Below are positions 9,901-21,900 of a stretch of DNA of 64,000 nt, in pieces. Both the position numbers and the translations under genes were made by a program. Each line of letters begins with the position of its first letter. Within the stretch, counting starts at the first letter, position 1. The stretch spans positions 22,182 through 86,181 of the forward strand of contig CAXTIG010000031.1 of NCBI GenBank assembly GCA_964244295.1, in the 5' to 3' direction. The notes under the pieces were generated by a model. That model was given only the letters and a program-made list of their open reading frames with translations. It ran no database searches and was not told where the DNA came from. This DNA comes from JAJAZB01 sp964244295. Its GTDB lineage: Bacteria > Bacteroidota > Bacteroidia > Cytophagales > Spirosomataceae.

Positions 9901-12900
9901 GCCGTTGCTGACGTATTTACGCAGACTCAAATCGGCCTGTTGCCCGCCAATGGTCGCGGCGGCTTCGTCGTCTTCGCCGTTTTTCAGGCCGTTGCCGGGG
10001 TCGCTGTCACCGTCGAGTTGGTCGGCTTTGAAAATCTCGGCGCGGTTCACAATCGTGCCGGACTGGCCCACGCGGGCCACGAAAGTCAGGACGGTGCTGC
10101 CCCCCGCCGGTACGCCGACGGCGTTGCTCAACAAAATTCCACTCGGGCCTTCGATGAAATCAGTCGAGGAAACGAAGCTCAAGCCCAGCGGCAGCGGGTC
10201 GCGAACCACCACGCCGGTGGCCGCATCCGGCCCGGCGTTGCTCACCCGGAGCGTGTAGGTCACCGTGTCGCCCACGATGGGCGTGGGGCGGCTCACCAAC
10301 TTGGCGAGACTGAGGTCGGCTCCGCGCACCCGCACTGCCACCGAATCCTGGTCGTTTTCTTCGGGGTCCGTGTTGCCGGGGGTGCTGTCGCGGTCGGGCG
10401 TGTCGCTGGTCGCAATTTCTGCGGTGTTTACAATCGTTCCGGTACCCGTTACGCGGGCCTGGAAGCTAAACGACTGGCTGGCACCGGGGGCGAGCGCACC
10501 CACCGTACCGGTGAGCGTGCCGCCGAAGTTGAACAGGCTGGCGCTGCTGACGAACTCGATGCCGTCCGGCAGGGCGTCCCGCACGGTGGCGGTGCCGATG
10601 GCGTCGGGGCCGTCGTTGGTCACGGTCAGCGTGTAGGTCACGACCTGGCCGGGGTTGACGAGGCTATCCGAAATCGTCTTGGCGAGGCGCAGGTCGGCCA
10701 GCCGTCCGAAGACGCTCACCGAATCCTGGTTGTTGGTCAAATCCGCATCCACCTGGTCGAGGTCGGTCACGCGGGCCACGTTGAGCACGGCACCGGGGGT
10801 GGTGATGTCGGCGATGAAACTGAGCACGTTGTAAGTGCCCGCCGCGATGGCCGGGATGACGCGGGTGAGCGTGTCGCCGTTGGCGGTAAAGTCACCGGGG
10901 TTCACCAGCGTCAGACCCGCCGGGAGGATGTCCCGCACCACCACGTTGGTGGCGAGGTCGGGTCCCTGGTTGGTCACGCGGATGCGGTAGGTAATCCGGT
11001 TGCCGGTCGGCACGCTGGGTGCCCCGTCGTAGGTTTTGAGCAAACTCAAATCCGAACGTTGCAGGCGCACCGTGACGCTGTCTTCGTCGTCCTGCCCAAA
11101 GGGGTAGCCGTTGGCTGGCTGCGAATCGGGGTCGAACTCAGCGGCGGAGACCACTTCGGCGAAGTTGGTAATGTTCCCATCGTCGCGCCGGGCCACGCGG
11201 GCCAGCACGGTCAGCGTCGCGCTCTGGGTGGGAGCGAGGCTGCCCACGTTGCCGGTCAGCACGTTGCCGCTGGCGATGAAATTGGCCGAGGAAACAAAAT
11301 CGAGCGCGGCGGGAAGCCGATCACGCACGGCCACGGCGGTGGCGGTGTCCGGCCCGGCGTTGCGCACGGTAATCGTGTAGCGCAGCGTGTCGCCGAGGTT
11401 CGGGCGGAGGTTGTTCACCGCTTTCGTCAGGCTCAGGTCGATTTGCCGCCCGTTGAGCATTACGCCGCCTTCGTCGTCTTCACCCGTCGTGGTGCCGTTG
11501 CCGGGGTTGCTGTCGGGGTCGAACTCGGTGGCGCGGTACACTTCGGCGCGGTTGATAATCGAACCCGGCTGGGTCACGGTGGCGATGAAGCTCAGGCTCA
11601 GGCTGTCGCCCGCCGGAATCGTTGCGGCACTGGTACTGGTCAGGATGCCGAGGACGTTGCTGAAATTGGTCGAACTCACGAAACTCAGCCCGGCGGGCAG
11701 CGCATCGCGGACGATGACGCCCGTGGCCGAATCCGGCCCGGCGTTTTTCACCTGAATGGTAAACGTCACGGCCTGGCCCACGGTCGGGAAGCGGTTGTTC
11801 ACCGTTTTCCGCAAACTCAGGTCGATGGCCCGGTCAAGAATCACCGTCACCGAGTCCTGGTTGTTGGTCAGAATCGGGTCGAACTGGTCGGCGGCGTTAA
11901 TCGCCACGCGGTTGGTGCGCGGCAGGCGGGGCGCGTTGTCGAAGCGGGCCGTGACCGTGAAGTCACGGGTATCGCCCGGTTGCAGCGTCGCCACGAAGCC
12001 GGTCAGGGTCTGGTCGGAGGCCGAAAGATCGGGGCTGCTGTCGAAGGTCAGGCCCAGGGGCAACTGGTCGGTGATGGTCACGTTGGTCGCCACGTCCGGC
12101 CCGTTGTTGCGCAGGCGGAGCGTGTAGGTCAGCGTTCCCCCCACGCGGTAGGGGCCGGGCGAGACCAGTTTCTGGATGCTCAGTTCGGCCACCTGGGTAC
12201 GCACCGAGGCGGAATCCGTGTCGTTTTCCCCGTTCAAATACCCGTTGCCGGGTGTGCTGTTCGGGTCTTTTTCATTGGCAAAAGCCACCTGCGCCACGTT
12301 CACAAACGTACCGGGACCGGTCACGCGGGCGGTCAGCGTCAGCGTGCGGCTCTGGCCGACGGGGATGCTGTCAATCGCGCTGGAAAGCAGGCTCCCGCCG
12401 CTGGGCGCGAAGCTCGACGAGGCCACGAACACCAGCCCGGTGGGCAGCGAATCGCGGACGGTCACGCCGGTGGCGGTGGCGGGGCCGTTGTTGCGCACTT
12501 CCACCCGGAACTGCACCGTATCACCCACGTTGGGGCGGGGTTGGTCGACGGTTTTGGTCAAACTCAACTCAGCCAGGACGCCGCCGGTGGTGGCCGAAGC
12601 CTCGTCGTCTTCGCCCGTTTTCGGGCCGTTGTTCGGCTGCGAATCGGGGTCGGCCTGGTCGGAACTGACCACCTGGGCGCGGTTGGTGATCGTGCCCGGC
12701 TGGGTCACGCGGGCCACGAAGCGTAGCGTTTGCGAGCCGTTCGGGAGTACCGTGACGGGGTTGCTGCGGAGTGCCCCGGCGTTGTTTACAAAATCAGTGG
12801 AGGAAACGAAAGCCAGCCCGGCGGGCAGCACGTCGCCCACGCGCACCGCCGTGGCGGTGTCGGGTCCGGCGTTCGAGACGGTCAGCGCGAAGGTCAGCGT

Positions 12901-15900
12901 ATCACCCACGTTCACGGCAGAGCGGCTCGCGATTTTGAGCAAACTCAGGTCGGCGATGCGCGGCACCACGGTGAGCGAGTCGTCGTCGTCTTCGCCCCCG
13001 TCGGGGCCGTTGCCGGGCGTGCTGTCGTCGTCAAATTCGTTCGCCTTGGAAATCTCGACGCGGTTGGTCTGCGGCGTGAATTGCGTCACGCGGGCCTGGT
13101 AAGTCCGGCTCACACTCCCGCCTTCGGGAATGGCCGGGTAGGGGGCCACGAGCGTGCCACTTTCGTTGACGAAGAAATCACTCCGCACGAATTCCAGGCC
13201 GGGCGGCAGCAGATCGCGCACTTCCGAGCCGGTGGAGCCATTCGGACCGTCGTTCGTGACCGTCACCGTGTAGGTGAGCGTGTCGCCCAGGTTCGGGCGC
13301 AAATTGTTCACGGTTTTGGCGATGCTCAGGTCGGCCCCGCGCCCGTTCACGGTCACGCTGTCCTGGTTGTTGGGCAGAATGGGGTCGAACTCCCGGCCCC
13401 GTACCGTTACGACGTTGGTAATCGGGAAGAGGCTGTCCACGCGGGCGGTGAAGGTCAGCGTGCGCGGCACGGCCACGGCGAGCGTCGGGATGGTGGCGGT
13501 GAGGAGGCCCGCGCTGAAGCTCAGGTCGGTCGAGCCGCCGAAGGTCAGCCCGGCGGGCAGCGAATCGCGCACCACCACGTTGGTGGCGACGTCCGGCCCC
13601 TGGTTGGTGACCGTGAGCGTGTAGGTCACGACGGTGCCCAGGCTGGGGGCCAGGTCGCTGACGATTTTCCGGACGCTCAACTCAGCGGCGCGGACCACGA
13701 CCCGAACCGAATCGTTGTCGTCCTGGTCGATGGTGCTGCCGTTACCCGGCTGACTGTCGGGGTCGAACTGGTCGGCGGCACTCACTTCGGCCCCGTTCAC
13801 CGTTGCGCCGGGGGCGGTAATCTTCGCCCGAAGCGTGAGGTTGACGGTCTGGCCCACGCCCAGGCTCGGCACGAGGGCGGTCAGCGTCTGGCCCGCCGCC
13901 GTGAAGTTGGGGCTGGAAACGAAGCTCAGGCTGGCGGGCAGCACATCGCGGACGGCCACGTTGGTGGCGGTATTCGGCCCGGCATTCGTGACCGAAATCG
14001 TGTAGGTGAGCGTGTCGGCCAGGTCGGGCGTGGCGTCGTTGACGGTTTTCACCAGACTCAAATCCGCCTGCTGGCCGTTCAGCATCACGCTCCCCACGTC
14101 GTCCTGCCCGTCTTCGGTGCCCGAATTGGGTTGCGAATCCGGGTCGAACTGGTCGCTGGCGCTGACCTGGGCTTTGTTGATAATCGGCCCCCCAATGGAT
14201 ATTGCGTTGGCCGTCACGCGGGCCTGGAAGGTCAGGGCCACGTTGCCGCCCGAAGCGAGGCTGGGGATGACGTTGCTTTGCAGCACGCCCAGCGGGTTTT
14301 CCACAAAATTTGAACTGGAAACGAAGGTCAACCCGGCGGGCAGCACGTCGCGAACCCGCACGTTGGTGGCCGCATCCGGCCCGGCGTTGCTGACGGTGAG
14401 CGTGAAGGTGACCACGTCGTTCACGTTGGGCGAGGCGTTCGAGACGGTTTTTGCCAAACTCAAATCGGCGCGGCGCGGCCGCACGGTGGCGGTGCTGTCG
14501 TCGTCCTGGTTGGTGGTCGTCACGTTGCCCGGTTGCGAGTCGGGGTCGAAGGTGCTGGCCTTGCTTACTTCGGCCACGTTGGTGACCGAGGGCGCGTAGG
14601 CGTTGAGGCGGGCGCGGTAGCTGAACGTCAGGCTGTTGCCCGCCGCGAGGCTGTCCACCTGGGTGGTAATCGTGCCGCCGGAGTGGGCCAGGCCGCTGCC
14701 GCCGTCGATGAACGTGAGTTGGGCGGGCAGCACGTCGCGGAGTTCAAAGGCCTGGGCGTTGTCCGGCCCGGCGTTGGAGACGATGAGCGTGTAGGTCAGC
14801 GTATCGCCCACGTTCGGGGTCTGGTTCGAGACCAGTTTCACCAAACTCAAATCGGCGATGCGCCCGCCCACGCTGGCCGTGTCGGAGTTGTTGGTCAAAT
14901 CGGGGTCGAACTCCGTTGCGCCGGTGACGGAGGCCCGGTTGACGATGAGGCCCGACGAATCCACTTTCGCGAAGAACCGCAGCGTCACGTTCGTGCCCGC
15001 CGCGATGGCCGGGATGGTCGTGCTCAGCGTGTTGCCGACGACGCTCGTAAAATCACCCGGATTGACCAGCGAAAGGCCCGCCGGGAGCGCGTCCTGCACC
15101 TGCACGTTGGTGGCGGTGCTCGGCCCGGCGTTGGTGACCCGCACCCGGAAGGTGACGAGGCTGCCCACGTTGACGTTCTGCGGGGCGTCCACCGATTTGT
15201 CGAGGCTCAGGTCGGCCTGTTTCACCGTGATCGGTACGGTGTCGTTGTCGTCCTGGTCCAGCACGTTGGCATTGCCCGGCTGACTGTCGGGGTCGAACTG
15301 GTCGGCGGCGAAGATTTCCGCCCCGTTCACAATCGTCCCAACCACGTTGGGCGCGGCGATAAACGTGAGGCTCACCGTGTTGCCCGCCGCGAGGCTGGGA
15401 ATGGTTTGCGTGAGTACGCTACCGGCTACGGCGAACCCGTTGGGGTTCACCAGCGTCAGGCTGGCGGGCAGGACGTCGCGCACTTGCACGTTGGTGGCCG
15501 TGTTCGGCCCGGCGTTGGTGACCTGAATCGTGTACGTGACCGGCTGGTTGAGGTTGGGCGTGGCATTGGAGACGGTTTTCACCAAACTCAAATCCGCCTG
15601 CTGCCCCCCGATTTGTACACCGTTCTGGTCGTCTTCGCCGTTGCTGGTGCCGTTGCCGGGGGTGCTGGTCGGGTCGAAGGGATCCAAGGTCGCTACTTCG
15701 GCACGGTTCACAATCGGCCCCGGCTGCGTGACCAGCGCCACGAAGGTGAGGTTGACGAACCCACCCGGTGCGATCACGACGGGACTGGTGCTCGTGAGCA
15801 ACCCGGCGTTGTTGCTGAAATCGGCGCTCGAACTGAATTGCAGACCCGCCGGGAGTTGGTCGCGGACGGTCACGTTGGTGGCCGAGTCCGGCCCGAAGTT

Positions 15901-18900
15901 CTGCACCCGAATCGTGTAGGTGATCAGGGCACCCACGTTGGGGGTAATCGTGGAAACGAGTTTGGTCAACCGCAAATCCGCCGCGCGGGGCAGGATGCGC
16001 ACGCTGTCGGCATCGTCTTCGCCGTTGAAACCGTTGCCCGGATTAGAGTCGGGGTCGAACTGGTCGGAAGTCGTCACCTGGGCGCGGTTGTACACGCTGT
16101 CGGTGCGCAGGACCTTCGCCGTGAACGTGAACAGGGCCGAGCCGTTGACGGGAATGGCGACCGGCCCGCCCGTGAGCAGGCTACCGGCCTGCGCAAGTGT
16201 GGCGCTGCTGACGAACTGGAGGCTGGCGGGCAGCACGTCCTGCACCCGCACGCCGGTGGCCGCATTCGGCCCGGCGTTGCTGACCGTGATCGTGTAGGTG
16301 ATGACCTCACCCACGTTCGGACGGGTGTTGGAAACGGTTTTGTCCAGACTCAAATCGGCCTGTTGCCCGTTGAGCATCACGCCCGCGTCGTCGTCTTCCC
16401 CCTGGTTATCGCCGTTACCCGGTGAGGAGTCGATGTCGAACTGGTCGGCGTCGAAAATCTGGGCGCGGTTGGTAATCGGGCCGCTCTGGGTCACGGTTGC
16501 CACGAAGGTGAGCGGTACGCCGCTGCCGACGGGGATGCTGATCGGCGAGGTGCTGGTCAACACGCCTGCCACGTTGGTGAAATTCGGGGAGGAAACGAAG
16601 GTCAGCCCCGCCGGGAGTGCGTCGCGAACGACCACGCCCGAAGCCGGATCGGTGCCCTGGTTGAAGACCGTGATCGTGAAGGTCACGTTCTGGCCCACGC
16701 TCGGCGCGGGGTTGTTCACGGTTTTGCTCAGCGTCAGGTCAGCCCGCTGGAGGCGCACCCGCACGGAATCGTTGTCGTCCTGGTCCACGGTGCCGCCGTT
16801 GCCGGGCTGGGAGTCGCCGTCAAACTGGTCGGCGGCGCTGATTTGCGCGTCGTTGACAATCGAGCCGCCCGGTACGAAGGCGGTGATCCGCGCCCGGAAG
16901 GTCAGGTCCACGACGTTGCCCACCGGGATGTTCAGCAGGGCCGGGTTGGTTAGCGTTCCGGCGGTGTTGGTCAGCGTGGCCGAGGACACGAAGGCCAGGC
17001 CCGCTGGCAAGACGTCGCTCATCTGCACGCCGCTGGCGGGGCTGGGGCCGTCGTTGCGGACGCTGATCGTGTAGGTGAGCGTGTCCCCCACGTTGGGGTT
17101 CGGGTTGTTCACCGTTTTCCGTAAACTCAAATCGGCCTGTTGCCCGCCGATGAGTACGCTGCCGATGTCGTCCTGGCCGTCGGTGGTGCCGGTATTCGGC
17201 TGGCTGTCGGTGTCGAACTGGTCGGAAGTGCTCACTTCGGCGCGGTTGACGATGGGGCCGCTCTGGGTCACGGTCGCCACGAAGGTCAGCGCGGTGCTGC
17301 CGCCGTTGGCGATGCTCAGGGGGCCGCTGGTCAACACGCCGAGCGGACTTTGGGTGAAATTGGAGCTTGAAACGAAGGTCAGGCCGGGGGGCAGCACGTC
17401 GCGAACGCGGACGTTGGTGGCCGCGTCGGGGCCGTCGTTGGTGACGGTCAGCGTGTACGTCACGTTGCTACCCACGTTGGGGCTGGCGTTGGAAACCGTT
17501 TTTGCCAACCGCAAATCGGCCACGAGCGGGCGGATGGTGGCGGTGCTGTCGTCGTCCTGGTTGGTGGTATTCGCGTTGCCCGGCTGCGAATCGGGGTCGA
17601 AGGTGCTGGCGGCGCTCACCTCGGCGGTGTTGGGAATCGACGCCGTGGCGGGCGAGCCGGTGGCAATCAGTTTCGCCACGAAGGTGTAGGTCACCGATTG
17701 CCCGGCGGGCAGGCTGTCGAGGTTGGCCGTGAGGGTGCCGCCCGTGTTGAGCAGGGCGGGTACGCTGCTCACGTACTGAAGCTGGGGCGGCAGCACGTCG
17801 CGAATCTGGATGTTGCGCGAAGTACTCGGCCCGGCGTTGGACAACACGAGCGTGTAGGTCACGTTCTGGCCCACGTTGACGGGGACGGCGGAAGCCGTTT
17901 TGGTCAGGCTCAAATCGGCCTGCTGGCCGTTGAGGGTGGCCGCGCTGCGGTCGTCTTCGCCGTTGTTGTCGCCGTTGCCGGGGGTCGAATCGGGGTCAAA
18001 CTGGTCGGCGGTCTGCACCTGGGCGCGGTTGGTAATTGCCCCGTTCTGGGTCACGGTCGCCACGAACGAAAGCGTCTGGGTAACGCCCACGTTGAGCAAG
18101 GGAATCGAGGCGGTGAGCGTTCCGGCGGCGTTGGTAAAGTTGGCCGAGGAAACGAAAGTCAGACCCAACGGCAGCACGTCGCGCACGGTCACGTTGGTGG
18201 CCGCGTCGGGGCCGGCGTTGGTCACGGCAATCGTGTAAGTTACGGCTTGGCCCACGCTCGGCGTGGCGTTCGAGACGGTTTTCAGTAAACTCAAATCCGC
18301 CGATTTTACCCGCACCTTCACCGAATCGTTGTCGTCCTGGTTGAAGGCTGGGAAGTTGCCCGGCTGGGAGTCGCCGTCGAACTGGTTGGCGGCCTGCACC
18401 TGGGCGAAGTTGGTGATGATACCGGCGGTGGCCGTCGGGTAGGAACTGACGGTGGCCTGGAAATTCAGGTTGACCGTGTTGCCCACGGGAATGCTCAGGG
18501 CGGCGGTGTTGCTCAACACGCCCGCCGTGTTGGTGATGCCCGCCGAGGGCACGAAGGTCAGGTTGGCGGGCAGCACGTCGCGGATGAACACGCCCGTGGC
18601 GGGGCTGGGGCCGTCGTTGCGCACCGCAATCGTGTAGGTGATGGTTTCACCCACGTTGGGCGTGGCGTTGGAGACGGTTTTGCGCAAACTCACGTCCGCC
18701 TGCTGACCGCCGATGAGCACCGAGCCGTTGTCGTCTTCGCCGTTGAAGCCGTTGCCGGGATTGCTGTCGAGGTCACGCTGGTCGGCGCGGGTTACTTCGG
18801 CGCGGTTGAGAATCGGCCCGGATTGGGTGACGGTGGCGATGAACGTGAGGGCCACGTTGCCGCCGCTGGTGATGCTCGGAATGACGTTACTGGTCAACAC

Positions 18901-21900
18901 GCCCGCGTTGAGCGTGAAGTTGGGCGAGGAAACGAAGGTCAGCCCGGCGGGCAGCGGGTCGGTCACGACCACGTTGGTGGCGGTGTTGAGGCCTGCCGCG
19001 TTGCTCACCGTGATGGTGTAGGTCACGTTGTCGCCCACGTTGGGGCTGGCGTTCGAGACGGTTTTCACCAAACTCAAATCGATGCGGGTGGGCGTTACCG
19101 TCACCGAATCGCGGTTGTTGCCGGGCGTGGGGTCGAACTGGTTGGAGGCCGTGATGTCGGCCCGGTTTTTAATCGGCCCGGTGCCCAGCACTTTGGCCCG
19201 GAACAGCAGGTCGCGCTGGCCGGGGAAGGCGATGCTCAGGCCGCTGGCCGTGAGCGTACTGCCACTCAGCCCAAAGTCGCTGCTCGACACGAATTGCAGA
19301 CCCACCGGCAACACATCGGTCACCTGCACGCCGGTGGCTCCGTTGGGGCCGAGGTTGGTCACACGGATGGTGTAGGTCAGCGTGTCACCCACGTTGGGCG
19401 TGGCGTTGCTGACGAGTTTAATCAACTGCAAATCGGCCTGTTGCCCGTTGAGTTGCACCGCCGAGCGGTCGTCTTCGGCGTTGCCGGTGCCGTTGCCCGG
19501 CTGGCTGTCGGGGTCGAATTCGCGGCTGGTCGCGACCTGGGCGGCGTTGGTAATCGGGCCGGGCTGGGTAACGGTCGCCACGAAGGTGAGCGCCCGGCTG
19601 CTACCCACGCCGAGGATAAACGGCGCGGTGCTGAGGGTACCGGCGACGTTGCTGAAATCTAGCGAGGAAACGAAGGTCAGGCCCGCCGGGAGTACGTCGG
19701 TGACGGTCACGCCCGTGGCCGGGTCAGGCCCGGCGTTGGTGACGGTCATCGTGAAGGTCGCGTTCTGACCCACCGAAGGCGTGGTGTTGCTGACGGTTTT
19801 CAGCAAACTCAAATCGGCTACGCGGAGGCGGACTTTCACCGAATCATTGTCGTCCTGGTCGATGACCGTGGCGTTGCCCGGCTGGGAATCCGGGTCGAAC
19901 TGGTCGGCGGTTTGCACCTGGGCTTCGTTGGTGATGATGCCGCCGAGGGGGTACTGATTCACCCGCGCCCGGAAGCTGAAGGCCACGTTGGCCCCCACGC
20001 CGATGCTCAGCGGCGTGGCGTTGTTGCTGAGCGTGCCCGAAGCGTTCACCAGGTTGGGGCTGTCCACGAAGGTCAGGCTGGCGGGCAGCACGTCCTGGAT
20101 GCGCACGCCGGTGGCCGCGTTCGGCCCGGCGTTGCTCACCGTAATCGTGTACGTGAGCGTATCGCCGACCACGGCGGTGGGGTTGTTGACGGTTTTGTCC
20201 AGACTCAAATCGATTTGCTGGCCGTTGAGCACCACGCCGCCCTCGTCGTCTTCACCCGTGTTGGGGCCGTTGCCGGGGCTGGAGTCAGGATCGAAAGTAC
20301 CGGAAGTGAACACCTCGGCGCGGTTGGTAATCGGGCCGGGCTGCGTGACGGTCGCCACGAAACTCAGCACCGCCGAACCGCCGCTGGGGATGCTGGCAAT
20401 CGGGGTGGTGTTGCTCAACACGCCGACGTTGTTGACCAGCGCGGGCGTCGAGGCGCTGCTTACGAAACTCAGCCCCGCCGGGAGCACGTCGCGGACGGTC
20501 ACGTTGAGGGCCGCGTTCGGCCCGGCGTTGTTGACGGTGATGGTAAAAATGACGTTTTGACCCACGTTGGGGCTGGTGTTCGAGACGGTTTTGGTCAACG
20601 ACAAATCCGCCGACTGGGCCGTGACGGGCACGCTGCTCTGGTCGTCTTCGCCGTTGCCCACGCCGTTGTTGGGCGTGGAATCGACGTCGCCCTGGTCAGC
20701 GCGGCTGATTTCCGCGCCGTTGGTGGTGATACCCTGGTTGAGGACTTTCGCGACGAAGGTAAACGTGGCCGTGCCGCCGTTGGGAATGCTGGCGGCGGTG
20801 CCGGTGAGGGTGGTACCGTTCAAAACCAGGTTGGGGCTGCTCACGAATTGCAGACCCGCCGGGAGGACGTCTTTCACCTCCACGTTGGTGGCCCCATTCG
20901 GCCCGGCGTTGCTCACCACGAGGGTGTAGGTCACGTTGTCGTTCACGTTCACCGTGGCGGCGCTCACCGTTTTGACCAGACTCAGGTCGGCGCGGGTGTT
21001 AAGCGGGGCCGGGGTCGGTACGCTGCCGACGGGGTTGGGGTCGCTGCCGTTGTTCGACACGTCGCTCACCGAAGGCAGCCCACCGGGTGGGGTGCCGCTG
21101 GCGATGGCGTTGTTGAAATACGTGATGCTGCCGTTGCTGCCGATGGCCCCGTTGAGGCGCACATTCACGACGAATTGAATCGTCTTGGTCGCGCTGACGG
21201 CCAGGGTACCAGTGCCGTTGAGCAGGTTGGGGTTGCCGGGGGTGCCCAGGAAGCCCGCGTTGACGTCGGGGGCGTTGGCGATGTTCGTCACCGACACGAT
21301 GCTGAAGGTAGCCGGGGCGGGGTAAGTCGGCGTCAAATCGTCGCTCACCTGCACGTTGCTCAGGGCCATGTTGCCCGCGTTGCGGACGATGACTTCGTAA
21401 GTCAGATTGTAGCTGCCGTTGGGCTGCACCGCGCTCGAAACCAGGCGTTTGGCAAGACCAATTTGTCCCGAACTGATCGTGACCGGCGTGGGCACGCCCT
21501 CGTTGGGCGTGGTGTCGCCGGGGTTGCCGTTGGTGTTCACGTCGATGGCCGTGGCGTCGCCGTTGTTCGACAGGTCAGGGGCGGCACCGGTGGCGCTGGC
21601 CGTCACCTGGTTGTTGAAGAGCGTTTGGGTCGAGCCGTTCAGCGTGATGCGCACCGTAAACGTAATCGTGCGCAGGTCGCCGGGTTGGAGAGTGCTGCTG
21701 GCCCCCGTGAGCAGGTTCTGGTTGCCGTTGCCGTTGAAAGCCGGGTTGCTCGTGAGCGGTCCCTGGGCGGTCAGGCCCGACAGGGTGTAGGTGATGGGGG
21801 CGGGGAAGGTCGTCGTCAGGTTATCCGTCACCTGCACGTTGGTCAGGGGCTGGTTGCCCAGGTTACGAACGTACACCGTGTAGGGCACGTCGTACACGCC

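Noticed and set aside
7975..12726. 1,583-codon open frame on the plus strand inside the giant adhesin gene
   Set aside because: It is antisense to repetitive, GC-rich coding sequence and its protein is low-complexity (Val/Gly/Arg/His rich) with a period equal to the DUF11 repeat. Similar long frames at 19912-23172 and 4615-6210 have the same cause.
5750..20991. CRISPR-like or tandem DNA repeat array
   Set aside because: The repeats are about 381 bp, keep the reading frame and code for protein domains; no short direct repeat with spacers is seen.
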